DNA from: Mycolicibacterium komossense | Lineage (GTDB): Bacteria > Actinomycetota > Actinomycetes > Mycobacteriales > Mycobacteriaceae | DNA length: 64,000 nucleotides | Direction of reading: 5' to 3' | Assembly (NCBI RefSeq): GCF_025822605.1 | Contig: NZ_JACKTY010000028.1 | Coordinates: 479,264 to 543,263, forward strand | Shown here: positions 8,870 to 16,703 of the stretch, piece after piece | Numbering within the stretch: the first letter of the stretch is position 1 | Layout: each line of letters begins with the position of its first letter | The notes under the pieces: model-generated | What the model saw: only the letters and a program-made list of their open reading frames with translations | What the model was told of the DNA's origin: nothing | The model's database searches: none | Program-made: the position numbers and the translations under genes

Positions 8870-8881
8870 ATTGTCGACAAT
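8870..8881. promoter_or_regulatory. Candidate operator, palindrome copy 3
   Basis: The 12-base perfect palindrome ATTGTCGACAAT, 41 bases upstream of the ATG at 8923. It is the third and best copy of the motif seen at 7931 and 8127. Confidence 0.55.
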
Positions 8882-8922
8882 GCACTATATTTCGGCCAGC
8901 CGCCTCTACCGTGAAGGACACC

Positions 8923-9405
8923 ATGCAACTGCCCAGCGATTCATCAGGATGGCTCGATCTATACGAGTCCGTGCTGGCGGAAGAGAACGCCATCACCTTC
9001 GACCGGTTCTCCTACGACGATGCGTGGAACCTCGGTAGCGCGATGGCCTCGACGGCATCGGCGGCGGCGCTGCCCGTCGCGATCGCCATCCACTTCGGCG
9101 AACAAAAGGTATTCCACCGCGCCTTAAGTGGCGCGGCGGCCACGAATGACGATTGGTTGATCCGAAAGTTCCGGGCGGTTGCCAAACACAACTGTTCCTC
9201 CTTCGCCACAGCCTGCAAACAATGGTCCGGCGATTCGGACTACTTCGTCGAGGGCGGGTATGACCGCGCCTTCATCGCACTGGCAGGTGGGGCGGTTCCC
9301 CTGCGGGTGCGCGGGTCGTTGATCGGCGCGGTAGGCGTGTCAGGACTCGCAGGAGAGGACGATCACCGTTTCGTCATCGACGCGTTGACCGCATTCCGCG
9401 GCTAG
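8923..9405 (+). CDS. UPF0303 / heme-degrading-domain (HbpS/GlcG-like) protein
   Basis: A protein of 160 residues. The pattern of an early helix (FDRFSYDDAWNLGSAMASTA), then LPVAIAIHFGEQKVFHRALSGAAATNDDWLIRKFRAV, then SYF-type segment and IRGSLIGAVGVSGL-like GSLIGAVGVSGLAGEDDHRF is that of UPF0303 proteins, whose fold is shared with HbpS/GlcG heme-interacting proteins. Many copies accompany catabolic genes without a proven role. ATG at 8923 follows GAAGGAC. It is next to an unknown gene and convergent with the ABC transporter ATPase gene. Family call is good; function is open. Confidence 0.7.
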   Translation: MQLPSDSSGWLDLYESVLAEENAITFDRFSYDDAWNLGSAMASTASAAALPVAIAIHFGEQKVFHRALSGAAATNDDWLIRKFRAVAKHNCSSFATACKQWSGDSDYFVEGGYDRAFIALAGGAVPLRVRGSLIGAVGVSGLAGEDDHRFVIDALTAFRG

Positions 9406-9523
9406 CGCAGACACCGCCCGGTTTCCACGGGCAAGCTGGCCGACGGCCCCGCCGGCAATAGGTTCTTAGACGATGTCCGATGCCGGGCCGCGGGGTCGCC
9501 GACCAACCCGTCTGCGCCGACAG

Positions 9524-10654
9524 CTATTGCGGAATTACCAAGGCATGTCTGGCTTCCCAGCCGAACGACACATTCTCTCCGCGGTCCCGCGGCTCCTCAC
9601 CGTCATAGAGCAGCGCGGTGGTTCTGCCGAGTCGCCCCGATTCGACGACCACGCTTCGGCTGTTGCCCAGGAATGTGGACTCCACGATCACGCCCGAATC
9701 GACGAGTTGAATCTCGGGGCGGGGCGGGGGGCCGTCCGGCCGCCATACCCAGACACGCTCGGGCCGCACGGCGACCACCAGCGCCCCCGCCGAGCGGCGC
9801 GCGTCATCGCCGCAGCGCGCGCTGAACCGAGCCGTCTCGGCGATGGTCGCGATGGTCGTGCCCGACTCGCGGTTGTCCACGGTGACCGGCCACAGGTTCA
9901 CCTCACCGACAAAGTTGGCGACGAAGGAGTCGCTAGGCCGTGCATAAACCTCTTCGGGAGTGCCGACCTGCCGGATCTCCCCGTGGTTCATCACCACCAC
10001 CCGATCGGACATGGTGAACGCCTCTTCTTGATCGTGAGTGACGTAGAGCGTGGTGATTCCCGTTTCCCTTTGCACACGCCGGATCTCGTGACCGAGTTGT
10101 TGGCGAAGACGCCGGTCGAGAGCACCGAGCGGCTCGTCGAGAAGCAGCACCTTCGGGACCGCCGAGATCGCTCGCCCGACCGCCACACGTTGTTGCTGAC
10201 CACCACTGAGCTGATCGGGGCGTCGATCCGCGAGTGCGGTGAGCTCGACAAGTTCGAGCACCTCGGCGACTCGTGCCGACGCGTCCCGCTCGGGCGTCTT
10301 GCGCACGTTGTGGGGAAACCGGATGTTCTCGGCGGCCGTCAGATGTGGGAACAGCGCGTAGTTTTGGAAGACCAGGCCGATCTCGCGCTTCTGCGGTGGT
10401 ACACGGGTGATGTCGCGACCAGCGATGCTGATCGTCCCCGACGTGGCGCTGACGAGTCCGGCAAGAATGTGCAGCAGAGAACTCTTGCCCGATCCGCTAG
10501 GACCGAGCAGGGTCACGAATTCGCCTGCCCGAACGTCGAGCGACACGCTGTCGAGTGCGGTGATACCGGCGTACTCATGGTGCAAATCCCGGATTTCGAT
10601 GAAGGACTCGCCGACGGGTGTCGTTGCGGGTGCCGGCTTCTGTTCGGTGATCAT
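9524..10654 (-). CDS. ABC transporter ATP-binding protein (PotA-like)
   Basis: A 376-residue ATPase with Walker A GPSGSGKSS (51-59), Q-loop VFQNYALFPHLT (95-106), signature LSGGQQQRVAVGRA (149-162), Walker B VLLLDEP (169-175) and the H-loop VTHDQEEAFTMSDRV. The C-terminal third is a TOBE-like domain, as in polyamine, iron and spermidine importers. It energises uptake with the fused permease encoded ten bases upstream and the solute-binding lipoprotein encoded divergently. Import of a polyamine or a related amine is inferred from neighbouring amine oxidase and aldehyde dehydrogenase genes. Confidence 0.88.
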   Translation of the reverse strand: MITEQKPAPATTPVGESFIEIRDLHHEYAGITALDSVSLDVRAGEFVTLLGPSGSGKSSLLHILAGLVSATSGTISIAGRDITRVPPQKREIGLVFQNYALFPHLTAAENIRFPHNVRKTPERDASARVAEVLELVELTALADRRPDQLSGGQQQRVAVGRAISAVPKVLLLDEPLGALDRRLRQQLGHEIRRVQRETGITTLYVTHDQEEAFTMSDRVVVMNHGEIRQVGTPEEVYARPSDSFVANFVGEVNLWPVTVDNRESGTTIATIAETARFSARCGDDARRSAGALVVAVRPERVWVWRPDGPPPRPEIQLVDSGVIVESTFLGNSRSVVVESGRLGRTTALLYDGEEPRDRGENVSFGWEARHALVIPQ

Positions 10655-10664
10655 GAAGGCCTCG

Positions 10665-12461
10665 TTACGGGGTCGGGTTAGGTGGTGCGGCGTTGTGCTT
10701 GCGGCGGTTGCGCACCGCCGCGATGGTGAGGAATGCTGCGCCGAGTATCAGGACCAACAGCATCAGCATCGCGCCGATAGCGGCGATGACGGGGCTCGAT
10801 CCACTCTTCAACGAAGCGTAGAAGTTGACGGGCAGGGTCTTGTCGAAGCTGGTCTGAAATAGCGCGACCACTGCCTCGTCCCACGAGCTGATGAAGGCCA
10901 GTAAGGCCGCACCGATGATTGCCGGCACTACCGTCGGGATGACGACCTTGCGCAGGGCATAGAGGCGACTCGCCCCCATCGTCCACGCGGCCTTTTCCAA
11001 GCTCGAATCGACGTTGTTGAGCGCCGCTGCCACCACCAGATAGGTAAACGGCAGCGCCATAATGGTTTCCACCAAGACCAGGCCCCACCACGTACCGAGA
11101 AGTCCGATCCGGTTCTGCACGTCGAAGGTGCCGATGGCCAGCAGGATCACCGGAACGATGACCGGTAGATACACCACGCTGATGATCGCCGATTGAAGTC
11201 GTGGGCGGCCGTCCAGCGTGCGGATCCAGCGGGCGATCATTACGGCCAGCGCGACGCAGAGCACCGCGACGGCCAACCCGACGGTGACACTCTTCTGGAG
11301 CGCATCGGTCCACATGGGGTTGGTCAGCGCCACGTGATACCAGTCGAGAGTGAACCCGCGCGGCGGCCAGGCGATGGTGGCGTCGACGCCCCACGACAGC
11401 GGGAAGACGAAGGCGATCGGCGCGAAAAGGAATGCGATGACGACGACTGTCACTGCCCACAGCCCGACCTTGGCCGGCCCGAAAGGCATTGCCTCGTCGC
11501 GCGATACGCCCTTGGATCCGGTGATCGTAATACCCGACCCCGCCGTCAGGCCGGTCATTCGGCCCGCGGCGGCGAAGCCGATACACGTGACGATGAGCAG
11601 GATGACGCCGAATGCGCTCGCGGGCCCCCATCGATAGTTCTGCACCTGCGTGGCGATGTAGGTGGAGATAGTGATGTCCCGCGGACCGCCGAGGATTGCC
11701 GGTGTCAAGAAGAAACCCGTGGCGATGATGAAGTTCAGCAGCAGCGCACCGACCACCGACCCGCGAATCGACGGCAGATACACCGAGATGAAGGCCTGCC
11801 AACTCGAGCAGCCGAGCGACTTTGCCGCGCGGGTGAGGTTCGGGTCCACTCCGCTCATGGCTGCGAACAGCACCAGGATCATGTACGGCAGAAGGTAATT
11901 CACCATACCGATAACAGTGCCGACGGAGTTGAACAGGAGTTGCTGGCGTCCCACACCGAGCGTCTCCAGTATCGAATTGACCGGACCGTTGGACGACAGC
12001 AATTCCAGGAAGGCGAACAGCCGGACCAGGATCGACACCCAGAACGGTAAGAGAATCATCATGAACAACGTCGTCGACATCGACCGCTGCAGGCGTGACA
12101 TCAGATACGCACTCGGGAACGCCAAGACGAACGTCACCAACGTGGACACCGTCGCGGTGATCACGGTGTTCACCAGCACGTCGCGCAGCAGTGCGTCGGT
12201 GAAGAGACTTGCGTAGTTGACCAACGAGAACTTGGCAAGCGTATAGGACAGGGATCCGTCCGAACTGAGGCTGCGCAGCGCGATGCTCACCAGCGGCCAG
12301 AAAAAGAAGACCCCGTACAAGGCCACCAGCGCCACCAACAGCACGGCAGTTCCCACCGGCCGCCGCGGCCGGAATCGACTGGCCTCCAACGGCCCTGCGG
12401 GCGAAGCCGATTCAGCCGGATCGGGCTCGGCCTCATTGGGGGCTCGTGTAGCAGTTCTCAC
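10665..12461 (-). CDS. Fused double ABC permease (PotB-PotC type)
   Basis: A protein of 598 residues that carries two complete binding-protein-dependent permease domains in one chain. The first covers about residues 30-300, the second about 320-590. Each has about six membrane segments and an EAA-type loop: RAAKSLGCSSWQAFISVYLPSIRGSVVGA in the first and EKAAWTMGASRLYALRKVVIPTVVPAIIGA in the second. PotB and PotC are normally separate genes of about 280 residues. The order and spacing with the ATPase indicate one operon. Its start is divergent from the solute-binding protein gene, 74 bases away. Confidence 0.87.
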   Translation of the reverse strand: MRTATRAPNEAEPDPAESASPAGPLEASRFRPRRPVGTAVLLVALVALYGVFFFWPLVSIALRSLSSDGSLSYTLAKFSLVNYASLFTDALLRDVLVNTVITATVSTLVTFVLAFPSAYLMSRLQRSMSTTLFMMILLPFWVSILVRLFAFLELLSSNGPVNSILETLGVGRQQLLFNSVGTVIGMVNYLLPYMILVLFAAMSGVDPNLTRAAKSLGCSSWQAFISVYLPSIRGSVVGALLLNFIIATGFFLTPAILGGPRDITISTYIATQVQNYRWGPASAFGVILLIVTCIGFAAAGRMTGLTAGSGITITGSKGVSRDEAMPFGPAKVGLWAVTVVVIAFLFAPIAFVFPLSWGVDATIAWPPRGFTLDWYHVALTNPMWTDALQKSVTVGLAVAVLCVALAVMIARWIRTLDGRPRLQSAIISVVYLPVIVPVILLAIGTFDVQNRIGLLGTWWGLVLVETIMALPFTYLVVAAALNNVDSSLEKAAWTMGASRLYALRKVVIPTVVPAIIGAALLAFISSWDEAVVALFQTSFDKTLPVNFYASLKSGSSPVIAAIGAMLMLLVLILGAAFLTIAAVRNRRKHNAAPPNPTP

Positions 12462-12470
12462 AGTTTCCTC

Positions 12471-12498
12471 TTGACGTGACCTAGATTAAAGATACAGT
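12471..12498 (+). promoter_or_regulatory. Candidate sigma-70-type promoter for the solute-binding protein gene
   Basis: TTGACG (12471-12476) is followed after 16 bases by TACAGT (12493-12498), a TAnnnT -10 box. Transcription would start near 12505, leaving a leader of about 30 bases that contains AAGGAG before the ATG at 12536. Confidence 0.45.
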
Positions 12499-12535
12499 TC
12501 GATCGGTTAAAACAACCTTGCCCAAAGGAGCAGCC

Positions 12536-13663
12536 ATGTCAAGAGCGAAAGTGAAGCAGGTGACAGCGGTCTTGGCCGTGGCAGTCTGCAGTGCCATCAC
12601 CGCCGCGTGCGGTAATTCGCAGGCACCGACGCAAAGCGCCGGGGATTTCGACCCCGCGGTGTTTCCGGACTCCACCTTCAAAGGCCTGAACGGGTCGCTG
12701 ACCTGGTACGACTCGTCGGGTGGCCTCACCACCGACGCGAAAAACGAGACGGTGTGGAAGGACTTCACGGCGCTGACCGGCCTGCCGGCCCAGGCAGAGT
12801 TCACCGACGGGACCTCGACGAAGTTCCGGGCCGCTGCCGAGGCGGGCAACGTGCCCTGGAACCTCATAGAGTTCGGCACCGGGGGCGAGTTCTACCAAGC
12901 TGCGAATGCCGGCCTGCTCGAAGAACTCGACACCTCGAAAGTCCCGGTCGACAAGATCGACGGCGCCAGTGTCGACAAGTACGGGGTCAGGGTCGAAGAC
13001 AACGGTTCGGTGCTGGTCTGGAACACCAAGGCGCTCGGCGGCAAAAAGCCTACATCGACCGCAGATCTGTTCAACACCAAGGATTTTCCCGGCAAGCGCT
13101 GCCTGTATAAGTATCCGGTGAGCGCAGGCACCCTCGAGGTGGCACTGCTTGCGGACGGCGTTCCCGCCGACAAGATGTATCCCCTTGACGTCAATCGCGC
13201 ACTCGCGAAGCTCGGCACCATCAAAGACGACATCGTGTGGTGGGAGTCGGGCTCGACAGTCCTGCAGCTGCTCAATAACGGCGAATGCTCGATGGGCATG
13301 GTGTGGACGGGCCGCGCATACGACGCGATCGTCAACCAAAAACTGCCGTTGGACTTCACCTGGAACGGCGGCCTGACGACCGCGGCCTACTTCGCGGTGC
13401 CCAAGGGCGCTCCGGACCCCGCGGTGGGACAGGCGGCCATCGCGATGTGGATCCTCGACCGTAAGGGGCAGATCGGGTTCGTCGACCGCACGACCTACAC
13501 CACCGCGATAAAGGACTTGGGCCCGTCGGACTACAACCCCGCCGTGCAGCCCTACGTCGTATCGAAAGAAACCGCCGCCAACACTGTGAGCGAAGACGCC
13601 AAGTATTACGCCGACAACCTCGACCCCGTGTCGAACGCCTTGGCAGCGTTCCAGTCTCAGTAG
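12536..13663 (+). CDS. Extracellular solute-binding lipoprotein of the ABC importer (PotD/Fbp-like)
   Basis: A protein of 375 residues. The N-terminus MSRAKVKQVTAVLAVAVCSAITAAC is a signal peptide ending in a lipobox-like ITAAC (Cys25), slightly off consensus because the -3 residue is Thr. The mature part reads as a periplasmic binding protein: GSLTWYDSSGG, the hinge segment TKALGGKKPTSTADLFN and GMVWTGRAYDAI. AAAGGAG is placed seven bases before the ATG, so the in-frame ATG at 12518 is not used. It is transcribed away from its permease and ATPase genes but towards the amine oxidase, only 24 bases before it. The ligand is probably an amine, by context. Confidence 0.85.
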   Translation: MSRAKVKQVTAVLAVAVCSAITAACGNSQAPTQSAGDFDPAVFPDSTFKGLNGSLTWYDSSGGLTTDAKNETVWKDFTALTGLPAQAEFTDGTSTKFRAAAEAGNVPWNLIEFGTGGEFYQAANAGLLEELDTSKVPVDKIDGASVDKYGVRVEDNGSVLVWNTKALGGKKPTSTADLFNTKDFPGKRCLYKYPVSAGTLEVALLADGVPADKMYPLDVNRALAKLGTIKDDIVWWESGSTVLQLLNNGECSMGMVWTGRAYDAIVNQKLPLDFTWNGGLTTAAYFAVPKGAPDPAVGQAAIAMWILDRKGQIGFVDRTTYTTAIKDLGPSDYNPAVQPYVVSKETAANTVSEDAKYYADNLDPVSNALAAFQSQ

Positions 13664-13687
13664 TTCGAAAAAGAGAGCAGGAGAGTT

Positions 13688-15037
13688 ATGCATCGCGTTG
13701 TGGACAGCCCACAGGGCAAGTACGACGTCGCGATTCTGGGCGGCGGCTTTGCCGGCGCCACGGCCTCACGGCAGTTGACCCGCGCCGGTCTACGCGTGCT
13801 GATCATCGAGGCACGCGATCGCCTCGCGGGTCGGATGTGGTCGCAGCCGGCCTACTTCGACGGCCATGCCGTGGAATGGGGCGGGGCGTTCATGCTGGAC
13901 CGGCCCAGTTATCCCCTGACCTGGAAAGAGATCGACGAGCACGATCTGAGGCTGGATTGGGGTTCACTGGCGAAAACCAAGCTGATCTGGCTGTCCGACG
14001 GCCAGCGCAGGGTCGGACCGATGCCGGTTCCGCTCGATGAACTCGTCTCTTTCGAGCGTCTCCTCCTACGGATCTCGGAACTGGCGTCTCGGATTGACCC
14101 GATCCAGCCGATCGAAGATCAGGACGTGGCAGATCTTGACGTGCCGTGGCCGAGCTTGCTCGAGGGTCTGGCGCTCGGACCACACACTCGCGAGTTGTTC
14201 TCCACGCACATCGTCACCCTGGCCGGTGACCCGTGGGATGTTCCGTCGGCGTTGCCTCTGCTGCACACCATCGCAAAGAGCGGATCAGTTTCCGCAGCGA
14301 CGTTCTTCGCCGCTCCGTACGACACACCGATGGCACGCACCCTGGGTCCGCAGCTGGCCGACGGAACGGGTGCACTGCATGATGCGGTCATGTCGGGCTC
14401 GGACGCCGACGTCCTGCTCGGGACCGAGGTCGTCGCGGTCGAAGACACCGGCGCGGATGTTCGGGTGACGACGTCCACTGCCACGCTCACGGTCGAGGCG
14501 GTGGTGTGCGCACTACCCATCGGAGTGCTCTCAGGGGTTCGATTCTCCCCTGGGCTATCACCGGAGTTGAACACACTGGCAAGCCAGGGGGTCGCCGGAC
14601 AGGCCGAGAAGGTCACCGTGTTCGTCAGCAATTGCCCCGAACCCTTCTACGCACACGGCATCCCGCCTGGCGGAGGGTTCGCGACAGCATCGACCACCTT
14701 CCACGACGGGGATCGGGCAATCGTTGTGGGCTTCACCTCCGAAGCGGGCATCGTGGATCTCGATGACGTTGGAGCGGTGCAGAACTCGCTACGCCAGTAC
14801 GTACCGGATATCACAGTGGATGCGGTGGCCTGGCACGACTGGGCCGGTGATCAGTATTCCCGGGGCACCTGGAGCTACCTGCGACCGGGGCAATCCACAC
14901 TGCGCCCCAAGGCTCGCCAACGCCAAGGCCGGATCACCTTTGCCGGGTCGGACTTCGATGCGCGCCTGGGCGTCGAAGGCGCTTTGCACACCGGGGGGCT
15001 TGCCGCCGAGGAAGTCTTGGGCATACTAGGTCGCTGA
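13688..15037 (+). CDS. Flavin monoamine/putrescine oxidase family enzyme
   Basis: A protein of 449 residues with an N-terminal FAD site VAILGGGFAGATASRQLTRAG (GGGFAG about 18-23), the following EARDRLAGRMWS, a substrate-channel region with WGGAFML (about 65) and a C-terminal GxxxxGWVEGAL-like segment RLGVEGALHTGG, all hallmarks of flavin amine oxidases. The reaction is oxidative deamination of an amine to an aldehyde, ammonia and H2O2. GCAGGAGAG precedes the ATG. Placed directly behind the binding protein of an ABC importer and ahead of aldehyde dehydrogenases, it is the natural first step for the imported amine. The exact substrate is unknown. Confidence 0.85.
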   Translation: MHRVVDSPQGKYDVAILGGGFAGATASRQLTRAGLRVLIIEARDRLAGRMWSQPAYFDGHAVEWGGAFMLDRPSYPLTWKEIDEHDLRLDWGSLAKTKLIWLSDGQRRVGPMPVPLDELVSFERLLLRISELASRIDPIQPIEDQDVADLDVPWPSLLEGLALGPHTRELFSTHIVTLAGDPWDVPSALPLLHTIAKSGSVSAATFFAAPYDTPMARTLGPQLADGTGALHDAVMSGSDADVLLGTEVVAVEDTGADVRVTTSTATLTVEAVVCALPIGVLSGVRFSPGLSPELNTLASQGVAGQAEKVTVFVSNCPEPFYAHGIPPGGGFATASTTFHDGDRAIVVGFTSEAGIVDLDDVGAVQNSLRQYVPDITVDAVAWHDWAGDQYSRGTWSYLRPGQSTLRPKARQRQGRITFAGSDFDARLGVEGALHTGGLAAEEVLGILGR

Positions 15038-15041
15038 AGTC

Positions 15042-15070
15042 CCCGGGAGTCGGCGAAGCCGGCTCCCGGG
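15042..15070 (+). terminator. Hairpin after the amine oxidase gene
   Basis: CCCGGGAG (15042-15049) pairs with CTCCCGGG (15063-15070), extended by CGGC/GCCG after one T-G pair, with a GAA loop. It begins five bases after the stop codon and lacks a T-run. Confidence 0.6.
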
Positions 15071-15099
15071 CGGCTCAACCATGAGACGCGAAAGTTGGT

Positions 15100-15867
15100 A
15101 TGACGTCGATGGCGGTACCGCAAACATCGGACATACTTCGCGAGGTGATCTTTTCACCCCTCGAGCACGGTGGGCGAACCCAGCTGGTCTTCGATCGGCT
15201 ACGAAGCGCGGTCGCGCTGGACGTCTTCAAGGATGGCGAACAACTACCACCGGAGACCGAACTCGCTGCGCAACTGGGTATTTCCCCGGTTACGTTACGT
15301 GATGCTCTGGCCCTCATGCGCCAGGCTGGACTCGTCGAGACCAGACGCGGCCGAACCGGAGGCAGCTTCATTCGACGCGATGGTTACGACCCGGTGGCAC
15401 ATGGATATTCGCGCCTTCAGGAGATGTCATTGGTCGATATCCGAGACTTGTCAGACTGGCGGATCAGCGTCGCCGGAGCGGCCGCCGCCCTGGCCGCCGA
15501 GCGCGCTTCCGACGATGAAGTCAACGGGATGCAGTCCCATGTGGGCACCTTTGCCCGAGCTAAGGACTCGACGAGCGCTCGGCGCACTGAGGGCAGACTG
15601 TCGATCTCCTTGGCCGCGGCGTCGCAGTCGGTGCGGCTGACCCGAGCCACGGTGACCTGTGTGATCGACTACGGACCCCTGTTGTCGGTCGCCTACAGCA
15701 ACGCGAAACTACGTAAAACTGTTGGGCAACAACATAAGTCTCTGCTAGAGGCGGTCCGCGACGGCCGGCACGAAGACGCGCTGCGCGCCGCACGGAACGC
15801 CGGCATCGAGGTTGCCCGCGACCTGGCCGGGCAGCGCGTCGACTCGAGTGCAAGGAAGCCAAGATGA
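15100..15867 (+). CDS. GntR-family transcriptional regulator (FadR type)
   Basis: A protein of 255 residues with an N-terminal winged helix of the GntR kind: LVFDRLRSAVALDVFKDGEQLP, then PETELAAQLGISPVTLRDALALMRQAGLVETRRGRTGGSFI (about 50-90), followed by a mostly helical C-terminal FCD-like ligand domain (WRISVAGAAAALAAERAS; AAASQSVRLTRA). FCD domains bind small carboxylates or amino acids. Its last four bases overlap the start of the Cache protein gene (ATGA). It is the best local candidate to read the TTGTCGACAA palindromes and to control the amine cluster; both are inferences. It is preceded by a hairpin that separates it from the amine oxidase gene. Confidence 0.85.
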   Translation: MTSMAVPQTSDILREVIFSPLEHGGRTQLVFDRLRSAVALDVFKDGEQLPPETELAAQLGISPVTLRDALALMRQAGLVETRRGRTGGSFIRRDGYDPVAHGYSRLQEMSLVDIRDLSDWRISVAGAAAALAAERASDDEVNGMQSHVGTFARAKDSTSARRTEGRLSISLAAASQSVRLTRATVTCVIDYGPLLSVAYSNAKLRKTVGQQHKSLLEAVRDGRHEDALRAARNAGIEVARDLAGQRVDSSARKPR

Positions 15868-16571
15868 CCGGACGCGGCAAAGATGTGAGCCAAGAGATCG
15901 AGGAACTGGCCATCGAGGTGGCCAGCCGCATCGATTCTGTCGTCAATAAGCTGAACGTCCTGGCGGGCAACGTATCCTCGGCGAGGCAAGATTTCGAGTA
16001 CTTGGCAAGCGCCACCCGCCAGATGCTGGAAGACGGCGGCAGCGCAGGTGCTCTGGCCGGTGCCGGGTATGCGGTCTCCTATCTCGACTCGGGGCGTCCT
16101 CCGGCGATGGTGTGGTGGGTGCACCGGGGCGACACAACAGTAGAACGATCCCACAGTGTCGATCCCGACTCCGAGAGTTTCTACGACTACGCGGCCCTGC
16201 GATGGTTTCGAACCGCCAGGGACAGCGGGCTTCCCACGCTGTCAGGGCCATTCATCGACGCGTGGGGCGCTGACGACTACACCGTCACCGTCTCCCTGCC
16301 CGTGCCTGGCCCGTCCGGTCCACAGGGTGTTGTCGCCGCCGACGTCGACGTCCGTCGATTCACCGAGTCGCTGACCGCCGACCTGCGCCGAATCTCGGTG
16401 CCGTTGGCACTGGTCAACGAATCCGATCGCGTCGTCGTCTCCACGGTTCCGGTGCTCAGCACGGGCCTCCCGATCCAGTCTCGAGCTGATCAGTCCCGGA
16501 CGCAATCGCCAGTCCTGCAACGATTCCCGGTATCAACCTACGGCTGGTCGGTGGTGTCCCTGGCTGTCTGA
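15864..16571 (+). CDS. Stand-alone soluble Cache-domain protein
   Basis: A protein of 235 residues. The N-terminal 60 residues are amphipathic helix (QEIEELAIEVASRIDSVVNKLNVLAGNV). The rest resembles a PDC/Cache sensory domain: AVSYLDSGRPPAMVWWVHRG, DPDSESFYDYAALRWFRTARDSGLPTLSGPFIDAWGADDYTVTVSLPVPGP, GPQGVVAADVDVRRFTE, and a terminal SVPLALVNESDRVVVST segment. There is no signal peptide and no membrane helix, whereas Cache domains usually sit outside the membrane in chemoreceptors and kinases. Its four-base overlap with the GntR gene suggests that the two work together, perhaps as an extra ligand sensor. This role is inference; the Cache assignment is by pattern. Confidence 0.7.
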   Translation: MTGRGKDVSQEIEELAIEVASRIDSVVNKLNVLAGNVSSARQDFEYLASATRQMLEDGGSAGALAGAGYAVSYLDSGRPPAMVWWVHRGDTTVERSHSVDPDSESFYDYAALRWFRTARDSGLPTLSGPFIDAWGADDYTVTVSLPVPGPSGPQGVVAADVDVRRFTESLTADLRRISVPLALVNESDRVVVSTVPVLSTGLPIQSRADQSRTQSPVLQRFPVSTYGWSVVSLAV

Positions 16572-16703
16572 TGGCCGGCCGACCAGAGCAGCCTTGCCCT
16601 TAAACAAACTGAACTATAGGATTTAGAGCAGTGCCGGATGTCGGTACGAACGGCGGGGCGACTCATCCAATCCGCCAGGGATTCCCATCTTCATGGAGGC
16701 GTA

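Noticed and set aside
9473..10681. A 402-codon open frame opposite the ABC ATPase gene
   Set aside because: The minus strand carries Walker A, signature and Walker B motifs. The plus frame is Arg/Asp-rich with no motif or ribosome site.
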